Assembly: GCA_026874595.1 (NCBI GenBank)
Contig: CM049307.1
Location: 703,579-767,578, forward strand
Direction of reading: 5' to 3'
Length of the DNA: 64,000 bases
From: Sipunculus nudus
Lineage: Eukaryota; Annelida; Sipuncula; Golfingiida; Sipunculidae
A program made the position numbers and the translations under genes. The notes beneath the pieces were generated by a model. That model did no database searches and was not told the DNA's origin. It saw only the letters and a program-made list of their open reading frames with translations. Positions 12,423 to 22,769 of the stretch are shown piece after piece (the stretch's first letter is position 1; each line of letters begins with the position of its first letter).

Positions 12423-12518
12423 CGTCCCACTCTTCAGTATGATGGCTTGCATGACCGACCTTTAAAGCACTACTTCAGCAAGCCTGAAGTCAGACAAAAT
12501 CTCACCCATTTAAAAAGT
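12423..12518 (+). CDS. Internal exon of unidentified protein gene (exon a)
   Basis: The 96-base exon has an acceptor TTGCTTTTCAG (AG at 12421-12422) and a strong donor GTAAGT at 12519-12524. It is in phase 0 at both ends and encodes 32 residues with no stop, starting RPTLQYDGLHDRPLKHYF and ending NLTHLKS. The composition is globular and basic. The pattern Y-x2-L-x-D-x2-L-x2-YF resembles the start of ERICH3-type proteins, but the match is short and I do not assign it. The next candidate exon in the same phase is 34 kb downstream (46492), and the intron is filled with repeats. No upstream exon is evident in the first 12 kb. Unlike nearly all other frames in the window it does not recur elsewhere, which supports its being a true exon. 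Confidence 0.6.
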
Positions 12519-14324
12519 GTAAGTTTTTCACCACTCACCTTTTTTTCATCTTCATAATTTATGTTCAAAGTTCAATAGAAAAAAACAATTAAATTAGTTG
12601 ACTTAGTTTTGTGGAGACTATTTTCACTCAGATTTGGATATTTACAAGTTTAGATTGCTTTTATAAACAGTTCTCTATTATGTACTTTATTTTAAACTGT
12701 GTCACCTCTGCCTAATTAATAAAAATTGTTGCACATATTATTAACACAATATGTTTTATACAGTTTACTCATGGCTTGCAGGTATGGCATTGAGCTGTCA
12801 GTATTTTTTTAAAATAATTCAGTGTGACAGCCATTCACTTTACAGCTCAGTTCAGTTGAAAGCTTTTTTTTTCAGAAGAAGAGGTTACAGAGTAAGTTCC
12901 AGGCCATTCAAATAAATTTTTACTTTATTTTGTACATTTATTTTATTTGGAAAAATGCACTGTATAGTTAGACATTTTGAATTAATTAAATTTGTGGAGG
13001 CATACCGGTACTTCACATGTCAATTAAAGTGTTATATGTGGTACTTACATAACTACAGCAACTGCATCAGCAACCACTCAAATATTGTGATTTAAAATCA
13101 AACTGTTCTCTTAAAATTTTGTGATTTTGTTTCCAGAAGCAGTTTGTGGAGTTCTTTTTTGTGGTTTTGCATTTGATCAAATCAACATATTATTTGAATA
13201 TATCTGTGTTTTACTCTTAAATTTGTGAAAGATTATAAACCCAAAAATCTGTGAATTTGCATTTACTGCAAATCATAAATCTTCAATCAAATAATAAAAG
13301 ATTGATCTTTGAAAACAAAATGTTCAGTCTAATGCAGTCTGTCCTTGCAGTGGCAGATGTACTCTAAAGTACCCTGGGCCGTCTGCTAGAAGAATTATAA
13401 CAAAGAATGGTCACCTGACTTCATGAGTCACAGTTTCAGTGTGATCACAAAGTAATAGTAAAAATCAGGAGAGGCAGTTCTAAAGAAAATTATATCCTGC
13501 ATCTTACTCAAGATTATCAACAAAATACCAAGAAATCTGCCTTGAACAGTACAATCAAATATGAAGTCACATGAATATCAGTTCAGATCCTGACTTTGTA
13601 ATCCTGCTAACGTAACAAACAAGGGTAAAATATTAGGCCACAGTTATTAAAGAAACTTACATTTTAAACACTGGACCTTTTTTCCTTAACTAACCATGCA
13701 GCCTTAAATAGCCTGTTTGTTTCTGATGAGGCAGCAAATGTACATCACAAACAAGGTAATACATGAGGCTGTGTGACAGAGGTAACAAACAAACATAAGC
13801 CTCAACAGCTACTATTTATTTTAACATTTCTTCTATGCTAAATGTAATGATACATCAGGCAAAAAAAAATAAAAGGTGTGGTTCTCAGGCACCGCCCACA
13901 TAAATTTTACCCCCCCCCCCCTGCATAAAAAAAATTTATTTTGATTTTCATCTTGATTTTCATCTTTCAAGAAGATAAAATAATACAATTTTTATAAGAT
14001 TTCCTTTGTTATGTAGTGCTTTTCTCTGTTTAGCAAAACAATCTGTTATTTTCATGCTATTCCCTGATGCATGCATATGACATTTTTATTGAAACATACA
14101 AAAAAGTAAAAAATAAGATAACACCTGAGTGCACTGATTTCTGAAAAAAGTGCCTGAGAACCATACTTTTATTTGGCCTTAGTTTACATTTTGTGGTTTG
14201 TCCTAAAAAGCTGTTTATGATTGAGTCAGGTTGGATGTGAGGAATTCTGTCAAATTGAAAGTGCATGAATCATCATTTTAAAAAAAGAGTATTACAGAAT
14301 AATTAAGCAGTCATGCATAATCAA
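12519..14324. other. Intron sequence, no further gene seen
   Basis: AT-rich intronic sequence. A segment at about 13405-13450 (GAATGGTCACCTGACTTCAT, GAGTCACAG, GTGTGATCACAAAGT) is shared with 37.5 kb and so belongs to a minor interspersed repeat. A C-tract lies at about 13910-13921. A 69-residue minus-strand frame at 14057-14266 has no supporting feature. Confidence 0.5.
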
Positions 14325-15300
14325 TTATCTGCCTGGTTGTCTGGCAATCCATCAACAGGGCACAGATCATAATCATTGGACTTAAAAACTTTAAATCCTT
14401 GGAGTTCTTTGAAAAAAATTTTATCTCCTTAGAAACCTGAAATTAGGTCACTGTGACCTATATTCTCTGAGTTATGGGGCTTCTTTGAGCACCTCAGAAT
14501 AACTAAAAATTTTGATACAGAATTGTCAGTACATTTCAGTAATTATAGCATGAATTGCCACGGCACCACTTGTATAATTGTTCAATTTTTATGCAGTTTC
14601 CCCCAAGAATCTTCACGGCCACTTTCTGTTTAGCATTTCTTGTGATGCAATAACTGCAGAAGTATTATATATTTGTATCTCAAATTTGACACAAATGGTT
14701 TCCACCATGTATCAAACTTGACTTATATAAGGCCAGTCAATAAATCAAGATTCCTGTTGATTTTTAGGTCATGAGGGCAAAGGTCAAGTTCACAGGACAC
14801 TCATCTTTGAAAAGACTGTGGATGCATTTTCAGCCAAACTTTTAATTGCAGAAATTTTATCTTGAACATATAGTTCACCTGCCAATAGAGGAAGACCCTT
14901 ATCAATTTTTAGGTCACCAGGTCAAGGGTGAAGGTCACAGGAGCCATCTGTCCAAAAATTAGGTTCCAGGATGATAATTCCAGCTTGGACTGATATATGG
15001 ATTTCAAACTTGACCTATATATGGCCCATTAATAAAGCAAGACCTCTATTGATTGTGAGGACATCAGGTTAAAGGTCAAGGTCACAGGACACATCTTTGA
15101 AAAGATTTTGGATGCAATTTCAGCCAAACTTTTCATCTCAGACCTTTTATCTTGAACATATAGTTCACCAGCCAATAGAGGAAGACCCCCATCCACTTTT
15201 TTAGGTCACAAGGTCATAGGCAAAGGTCACAGGAGCCACCTTTCCAAAAATTCATTTCCTGTTGATAACTCCAGCTTGGACTGATATATAGTTTTCAAAC
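14325..15300 (+). mobile_element. Family A2 fragment with tandem core, head and tail missing
   Basis: It begins in a remnant of the post-head region (ATCAACAGGGCACAGATC) and shows the A2 core CCTGAAATTAGGTCACTGTG with GTTATGGGGCTT. It then holds repeats of about 290 bases containing GTTCACC(T/A)GCCAATAGAG and arrays of AGGTCA-type half-sites (14767-14800, 14909-14941, 15060-15092, 15203-15233). The right edge passes directly into a family B 3' half. Confidence 0.65.
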
Positions 15301-15854
15301 TTGACTTGTACATGTCCATCCATCTTGGAAAGTTTTTTCATAAACCATACAGGTGGCACCACCTATCTTCTTGTTTTGTAGAATAAATTAATACCCTTTT
15401 CTGAGGAGTGATTTGCCCTATAGACCTAAAAATGTTTATATCCATAGATCTTGGATTCCTATATTTTGTACTCAAGACTGTTGGTGCCATTTGCAATCGT
15501 TTTAGTGTGGCGTCCATCTGTACATGTGATTTGGGTGAAAATTGCTCATATCTCAGGATTTGTTCCAGGGACATGGTCTGAAATTTTGCATGTCATTCAA
15601 TCTGGGAAAGTTTTCACATAAACCACACAGGTGGCACCACCTACCTTAATATTTCTGTAAAATAAATCAATGCTCTTTTCTCAAGATAGATTTAACATAT
15701 TGGCCTCCATATTGATAGATGGAAGAAACCACAGTCGCTTGCTAAGTGTCAGTATATGCTGATTAAGATGGGAGGGGGGGGGGCTATTCTTAAAGGGAGG
15801 GGGATTAATTGTCTGGGGATACTATGGTACCTGCGGTGCCAAGAAATATCTAGT
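15301..15854 (+). mobile_element. Family B 3' half
   Basis: It starts in the B core (TGTCCATCCATCTTGGAAAG) and holds two core repeats with AGGTGGCACCACCTA near 15353 and 15630. It ends with the complete 3' signature: a G-tract, AATTGTCTGGGGATAC, the hairpin GGTACCTGCGGTGCC, then AAGAAATATCTAG and TT. The 5' end is absent, and the join to the A2 sequence at about 15300 suggests recombination or deletion. Confidence 0.75.
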
Positions 15855-16186
15855 TTTTTGTGTGTATCATAAAAGGTTTACCACTGGTTTTAATGGTCAA
15901 ATTGATGTTTTCAGCACGTATCTTGCAGAATATGGGTCACAGTTTCTTATAAGGTTTTTCTCAAGTAGTTTTCCAGGGCCCTCCAAGGATTTGATTTATG
16001 CCCTGTAATACGGCATATCCAAATTTCAGAAGCTGAGGGACTGGCACCATTGCTTTGATTTGGCAACTCTTAAAATATAGGTAAAATATGTGAAAAATAC
16101 AAAAATAATACAGGTGTTGCCACGAGTCATTATCACCTGATAAAACTTGTCATGATCAATAAGTACACTAGGTTTTAGGTTAAAGG
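15855..16186. other. Repeat-derived spacer, no gene
   Basis: The content resembles degraded family A core (CTGAGGGACTGGCACCATTG) but is too diverged to delimit. No coding signal is seen. Confidence 0.4.
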
Positions 16187-17464
16187 AATAAGTGACCCAG
16201 GGGTCATGACACTCAGCAGCCTAGGAAGACACGACAAAGGAATTTTATCATCTGAATGCCCAAATTTGTATGTGGTATCCCCATTCAACTGAAGCAGAAC
16301 TCAGATGATATGGATAACAGAGACCTAATTTCAGGTTTCCAAGGAGATTTTTCATGTCAAGGAAGAAGATTCTAGATGCAATGGTTACAATTTGTGCCCT
16401 GTTAACAGATGACCGCATCTTTGATGGTCCCAAAAATAAAGGTAAAAATTTTTAAAAATCCAGGTGGTGCCACCAGTCTGCAGGAATTGATGAAACAGTC
16501 CATGATGAAGATAAATGCAAAAAATCATGGTGATCAATGCATCAGTTGTTCAGATACTGGAGCTTTTATAACAAATTTCTAATTATTCTGGGGGTACTTT
16601 TGTGCCCTGTTGGGGGCAGTGGTGTAATGGTTAAGGTGCCAGGCTCATGATCGAGAGGTTGTGAGTTCGAATCCCAGTCAGACCCCACCATGCCAAGACC
16701 CTTAGGCAAGGTCCCAAACGCAAGTGTGCCTCTGTCCACCTTGCAGAAGAAATGGGTACTGGTAAATACCGTGAAGGTTACCTGCGATCGACTAGCTTCC
16801 CATCCAGGAGGAGTTTAACTCAGGATACCGAAACCGGGATAAGCTCTGGCCTGATGAGCCATTAGGCTCAGGTGTAAAAACCCAGCAGACTTTACCTTTA
16901 CCATACCTACTTTTGAGCCCCACAGCTCGCAGGATATGGGTAACAGAGACCTAATTTAAGGTTTAAAAGGAGATTTTTTATGGACCTCCTTGGATGTCAA
17001 GTTAGAAGATTCTAGGTCCAACGGTTACGATTTGTGCCCTGTTAACAGACAACCACATCTTTGAAAGACTAAAAAATAGAGAAAAATATGTGTAAAAATT
17101 TCGAAAAAATCCAAGTGGCACCACCAGTCTACAGGAACTGATGAAACACTCCATGATCAATATGCATGCAAAGAATCATGGTGATCAATGTATTAGTTAT
17201 TTAGATACGGGAGCTTTTGTATCAAAATTTTTAATTATTCTGGGGAGTACTTCTGAGCCCATAGCTCAAAGGATATGGGTAACAGAGAACTAATTTCATG
17301 CTTCCAAGGAGATTTTTCATGGACCTCTCTGGATGTCAACTTACAAGATTTTAGGTCCAGCGTTTAAGATTTGTGCCTGGTTAACGGACATACAGATGGA
17401 CGGACAGATGAGGGACAAAGAGTGATCACTACAGCTCAGATGACTTTCAGTCAGCTGAGCTAAA
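16187..17464 (-). mobile_element. Family A2 element on the minus strand, carrying a SINE
   Basis: The left edge reads AATAAGTGACCCAGGGGTCA then TGACACTCAG, the reverse complement of the family 3' end. The right edge reads GTCAGCTGAGCTAAAA, the reverse complement of the TTTAGCTCAGCTGAC head, preceded by GGACGGACAG, the (ACRG)-type tract. The two core units contain CACCACCAGTCT and CATGATCAAT. This is the only clear minus-strand full-span copy in the window. A 305-bp SINE interrupts it at 16603-16907. Confidence 0.75.
16603..16907 (+). mobile_element. tRNA-derived SINE with 8-bp target duplication
   Basis: The head is tRNA-like: an A-box-like GTGGTGTAATGGTTAAGG at about 16618 and a B box GGTTGTGAGTTCGAATCCC near 16658, with CAT at the anticodon position (GGCTCATGATC). 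A conserved-looking body follows (CTAGCTTCCCATCCAGGAGG, then GATGAGCCATTAGGCTCAGG), and it ends in a short TTTACC repeat tail. The target duplication TACTTTTG is present at 16595-16602 and 16908-16915, and removing the insert restores the host A2 sequence. It is a SINE and not a functional tRNA gene, because a ~230-bp body follows directly. Confidence 0.88.
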
Positions 17465-18014
17465 AAAAACCTAGAGCTGAGAAAATGGCACATGCAGTAT
17501 AACTGCAGTTATAAAATGTGTCCATGAGTCGTAATATTAATCACCTAAAAATGTAATCTCGCAGTCTCCTTGTACAAAATGCGACCTACACGACCGAGTC
17601 AGTCATTTTTTAAGTCACAGCATTTGCCATGCCCATGGTTGGTGAAACATTTCCCCTTTTCTTTCTCATGACCATCTAAAATCTGAGGATATGCGGAGAA
17701 ACAGATTTTCGTTGGAGATCTTCCTCAAGTCAAATATTCTCCTTCCCACTTTCACACTTTATCACTGTCTTACCCAATTTCAGTTTTATGTAGGCCTATT
17801 AACAGTTTTCTTCTTGTAATAATCGACTGCTTACTTTTGAAAATATTCAAGGAGACTGTAATATATAATATCACAGGTTTGTAATATTTTCCACTAGGTG
17901 GCCATAAATGGTTGGCTTAAATGGTTCTGCTGAGCTCAGTTTGGCTCTCATTCAAGGGCTGTACATATACTTAGTTAAGCTAGCATTAAAAAAATGGAGG
18001 CGGTTACCTCCAAC

Positions 18015-18045
<31 letters not shown>

Positions 18046-18226
18046 TGCTGGGCGGGGTCTATTTCTGCCATTCGCGCTGAAGCTCTGACAGGTCATTATA
18101 TGCAAATAAACTCTTAAACTCTCAATCAAATACTCACACAATGAAAACACTAAAAATAGCAATGGGCACGTTTGTTGTTTACAGAGTGACCATATTTAGC
18201 TTTATAATATACTGCGACATACCATT
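17465..18226. other. Unique spacer with long A-tract, no gene
   Basis: A 27-base A-tract lies at 18015-18041, followed by GGGCTGCTGGGCGGGG and ATTATATGCAAATAAACT. These resemble a GC box and an octamer, but no exon or start region supports a promoter. The A-tract could be the tail of a retroposed sequence whose body I cannot identify. Confidence 0.4.
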
Positions 18227-20136
18227 TTTTAGCTCAGCTGACTGTAAGTCATCTGAGCTATAGCGATCACTCTTTGTCCGTCGTCTGTCCGGCCATCTGG
18301 CTGTCCGGCCGTCCGTCCATTAACAGGGCACAAACTGTAACTGCTGGACCTAGTATCTTGTAACTTGAAATCCTGGGATGTTCATAAAAAATCTCCTTGA
18401 AAACCTGAAATTAGGTCTCTGTTACCCATATTCTTCGAGCTATGGGGCTCGGAAGTACCCCCAAGAATAATGGAAAATTTGATACAAAAGCTCAATTATC
18501 TGAACAACTAATGCAGTGATCACCATGATTTTTTGCATGGATATTGATCATGTAGTGTTTGATCAGTTTCTGCAGTCTGGTGGCGCCACCTGTATTTTTT
18601 CGATTTATACGAATTTTTTTCTCTATTTTTGAGACCTCTTAAGATGTGGTCATCTGTTAACAGGGCACAAATCTTAACAACTGGACCTAGAATCTTCTCA
18701 CTTGACCTGTGGGGAGGCAGATGAAAAGTCTCTGTGGAAACCTGAAATTAGGTCTCTGGTACCTATAACCTCTGAGCTATGGGGTTCTGAAGTACCCCCC
18801 AGAATAATGCAAAATTTGATACAAAAGCTCAAGTATCTGAATAACTACTGCAGTGGTCATCATGATTCTTTGTATGAATATTGATCATGGGATGTTCCAT
18901 CACTTCCTGCAGACTGGTGGCGCCACCTGTATTTTTTTCTATTTTTACAAATGTTTTTCTCTTTTTTTTTTTAGACCTGCAATGAAACTGTCATCTGTTA
19001 AAAGGGCACAAATCGTAACCACTGGACCTGGAATCTTCAAACTTAATATCCCGGGAGATCCATGAAAAATCTCATTGAAAACCTGAAATTAGGTCTCTGT
19101 TACCCATATCCTTCGGGCTATTGGGCTCTGAAGTACCCCCCAGAATAATTGAAAATTTGATACAAAAGCTCAAGTATCTGAATAACTATTACATTGATCA
19201 CCATGATTCTTTGCATGAATATTGATCATGGAGTGTTTTATCTGTTCCTGCAGACTGGTGGCGCCACCTGTATTTTTTTCCAATTTTACGATTTTTTTTC
19301 TATACATTTGAGACAATCAAAGAAGCTGTCATCTGTTAACAGGGCAAAAATCGTAACCGCTTCCCCTGGATTCTTCTCACTTTACATCAAAAGAGGTCAA
19401 TGAAAAGTCTCTATGGAAACCTGAAATTAGGTGTCTGTTACCCATATCCTTTGAGCTATGGGGCTTGTAAGTACTCCTAAGAATAATTATAAATGTGATA
19501 CAAAAGCTGCATTATCTGAATAACTAATGTACTGATGGCCATGATTTTTTGCATTCATACTGATTATGGAGTGTTTTATCAGTTCCCGCAGACTGGTGGT
19601 GCCACCTATTTTTTTTTAAATTTATACGCATTTTTTTCAAATAAAATAAACTTTCAAATAAAGCCGCATCTTGTAACAGGGCACAAATAGTAATTACTTG
19701 ACCTAGAATCTTCATACTTGACATCTAGGGAGCTCCATGAAAAGTCTTCATGGAAATCTGAAATTAGATCTCTGTTACCCATATCCTCTGAGCTATCGGG
19801 CTCATAAGTACCCCCGAAATAATTAAAAATGTGATACAAAAACGGTGTTTGTTTCTGGAGAACTCCTCTGAGACCCTTGGACTGATCTTCCGTAACCCGG
19901 CATAGTTGTTCCCTCACCTGAGTAGTTGTGCATAACAAAGACAAGTGGCACCACCTGCTATCCTTTCTGGGCAGTCTGAATCTGGGTGTCTTTTAGATAA
20001 CAGCCGATATCTCAGGAGTGGCTCAATGTATTGAGCTGAAAGTTAGCATGTATATAGATCTTGGATCTCTCCATCTTGTAATCGAATTCAACAATCCTTG
20101 AATTCAGCTGAGCGTCATGGCCCATGGGCCACTAGT
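18227..20136 (+). mobile_element. Family A2 element, complete, four core repeats
   Basis: The head is TTTTAGCTCAGCTGACTG, then TAAGTCATCTGAGCTATAGC and a (CYGT)n-rich tract (GTCCGTCGTCTGTCCGG). The body holds about four tandem cores of 328-341 bases. Each has CATCTGTTAACAGGGCA, CCTGAAATTAGGTC and the palindrome TGGTGGCGCCACCTG (near 18590, 18918, 19259, 19598). The end has TCAGCTGAGCGTCATGG, CCCATGGGCC, then ACTAGTT. This is the clearest single A2 copy and defines the subtype. Small open frames inside it repeat with the core. Confidence 0.85.
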
Positions 20137-20229
20137 TTAAGGGCTCCGAATCATTTATCAAATGACAGATGTACTAACCAAAACATTCTGAAACTAGAAT
20201 ACGGGTAGTTGACAAGCGACTACATGTAT

Positions 20230-20935
20230 CCGCAAAAATCAGAGTGGAATGGATGAAGTGAGGCATGGATTGAGTGGCAAGGGGAAATGTACTGAGGTGT
20301 GTTGCATATTAGCATGGATGTCTGCAGCCGAAATGTGTATATAGGTGGTGCCACCTGCAAAAAAAATCGAGAAAGCTAACCAAGATGTAAAAACACGCAA
20401 AATTTTAGGCAGATAAGTCAAACCACTACTAAGATATGAGTGATTTTAGGCCACGGCAGACAAACAGACGGACACTGTGCAAAAATGGTTGCAGGTGGCC
20501 CCTCCAGTTTTGTGTATGATAAAGAGCTAGGTGAGATCTATACATATGCAAAATTTTGGCCCAATTGGTCAAACGGTTCTCGAGATATGAGCTTGGATGT
20601 CTGTAGCGTAAACTTAAATGTAGGTGGCGCCAGTAGTCATAAAATCAAGAAAGCTGTCCTGGATGTATAAACCTGCAAAATTTTAGGCAGATATGTCAAA
20701 CCACTGCCAAGATATGGGTGATTTTATCCCACGGCAGACAAACAGATGGACGCTGTGCAAAAATGGTTGCAGGTGGTGCCACCAGTTTTGCGTATGATCA
20801 AGAGCTATTTGAGATCTATACACATGCAAAATTTCGGTGAAACGGTTCTCAAGATATGAGCTTGGATGTCTGCAGCGTAAACTAGAATGTAGGTGGCGCC
20901 ACCTGTCATAAAATCAAGAAAGTTATCCAGGATGT
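20230..20935. repeat. Family D: ~278-bp tandem core
   Basis: Markers recur at 278 bases: CTGTGCAAAAATGGTTGCAG at 20475 and 20753, and AGGTGGYGCC at about 20343, 20621 and 20889. The unit contains TTTTAGGCAGATA, CACGGCAGACAAACAGA and GATATGAGCTTGGATGTCTG. It shares the GGTGGYRCCACC palindrome with A2 and B but otherwise has its own sequence. No ends could be delimited. Confidence 0.75.
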
Positions 20936-21912
20936 ATATGCTAGTTAGGCTAGTTATTGAATTTTTTTGGAGGCTCTTGTTGTATTCTCTTAAATTGTCA
21001 AGCAGTCCACTTTGGTCACTGTAGGTCATTCAGTGCAGCTCTGTGCCAAGGCTGTTGTTATGTGATCCCATCACTGGGCAAGCCCTCTCTCATGTTGAGC
21101 TTGATCAGGCTGCCTGCAGTTAATTCCACAGGAAGCCTTTCTCTCTCCACCCCACCCCCCAACCCTATTCTGTTGACAGACCTGTACTATAAACAAGATG
21201 AATCTTATAATTTCACATTTTTTTCAGCAACGAGCAGTAACAACAAGACCCCTCCCCCACCCACCCCTTCAATACACAGGACTAATAAACAAGACAAATC
21301 TTTTAATTTTAATGTTGAATAAATTCTTTTTGTTGAGACTTGGACAATTTTGTTTTTTTTTTTAAAGAAAAAAATGTTCAGGAATTTAATCCTAATAGTC
21401 AAATGTGATAAAATATAAGGACCTAATGTAAGTACTACCTGACAAGATTTAAGAAGATATAAATACTTGGAAGCGTTTCATTCATATCTCTTAAAGTTGG
21501 CAGGGCCTAAGTGTGAATAACACTGTTAAACTTAGTTTTAAAATTAGGAATATTGGTCAAACTTTGTGGGATTAATTTTTAACTCATATGGCCATATATT
21601 TAACTTTTGAAAACCTTCACACATTATTTTTTTATGAAATGTAACTTTATATAACACTTACCATAGGCCCATTTTTTCCCTTGGTGCATCACTAAATGGT
21701 TTCAGGCCAAAGGTTTCATTTATTACACAGTCCATATCCTTTAGCTCATGTCCATTATTCTATAATTTACAGAGTTTCATTTTAGCAGGGCCATTTTCTC
21801 TTAGCTTTTCAAATGGTAATATACATGAAAAACCAAAAGAAATAAAAATATTTTGCAGTTACAAATATTTTCCAAAATTCAGCTGAGTGATGTGACCCGT
21901 GGGTCCCTTGTT
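20936..21912 (+). mobile_element. Family A1-related fragment with 3' end
   Basis: It begins with AGGCTAGTTATTGAATTTTT then TTGGAGGCTCTTGTTG, also present at 25.74 kb and 49.57 kb inside A1 copies. It ends with TCAGCTGAGTGATGTGACC, CGTGGGTC and CCTTGTT. The A1 body between is only partly recognisable (a degraded GGCCATTTTCTCTTAGC). Proline- and serine-rich short frames here reflect C-rich tracts, not a gene. Confidence 0.55.
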
Positions 21913-22769
21913 AAAATTTTGAATTATATTAATTATTTTTATTTTCCCTCCTCCTTCCCACCACTTTAAATTTCTTTGTTCGAGAAACAATTTATTTAAT
22001 ATGTAAGGCCTAATTAAAAAGGTGACAGGATTTCCGGGTTATTGGCAAGGGTTATTTGCCAGTAAATTATTAAAGCTGAAGAAATCTTGATTCCTTTATA
22101 TAATTTATGAGTCCTCATTTAAGAAAGTATATTGACCACATAGAGGAAGTGCAGAGACAATTCACCAACAGAAAAAATAGAAACTGAAAACTTAGATTAC
22201 AATGAACAGTTGTTTATCTGTTGAATACAGAAGAACTGAGGTCTCATACTGAGTACTGTAAAATAACTCATAAAAAGTATGACCCTTTCACTACTACAGC
22301 TCTATTATAAAAAAAAACAGTTGAAAGAACAAGAGGACACATTTTACACCAACAAAACAGCACACCAGAACAACAAAGTTTCAGCACTTCTTTACTTATA
22401 GAGATATAACAGTCTGGAACAAACTTCATGAGGATACTGTAAATTCTGACTTGCTTAATGCATTAAAAAAAAAGGATTGACAAGTTATTTCAAAATCACA
22501 TATATTCCACAAATTTAGATAATTATAAATCAAATAAAAGAACTACACTGAATCCAGAGTTTTTTCTTCCTTTCGCACAGTAAATGACACAATTATCAGA
22601 AATTTAAGAAAATTCTGGAAAGCCGAAGAGTTCTAGCCTGTATGCAGTGACATACTACTGCTATATGTGATGGCTAGGGCTTGGTATCATTCTGCTCATT
22701 CAGGTATAATAGGCCTATGTATTGCAATACACTCAATTCGATATCTGACATATTGACTATATGCTCCAT
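21913..22769. other. No gene seen: AT-rich spacer
   Basis: AT-rich sequence with no exon. A stretch at about 22120-22460 (GACAATTCACCAACAGAAAA, then ATATAACAGTCTGGAACAA) is reminiscent of the end of a LINE or a decayed coding sequence, but stops are dense in all frames. Confidence 0.4.

Noticed and set aside
16612-16690. Functional tRNA (CAT anticodon)
   Set aside because: A SINE body follows immediately, the copy is flanked by a target duplication and sits inside another mobile element.
18015-18120. Retroposed gene indicated by the A27 tract
   Set aside because: No coding body upstream and no matching target duplication could be found.
22120-22460. Decayed LINE coding sequence
   Set aside because: The words look like the end of a reverse-transcriptase polyprotein in places, but stops in every frame and lack of any conserved motif prevent a call.
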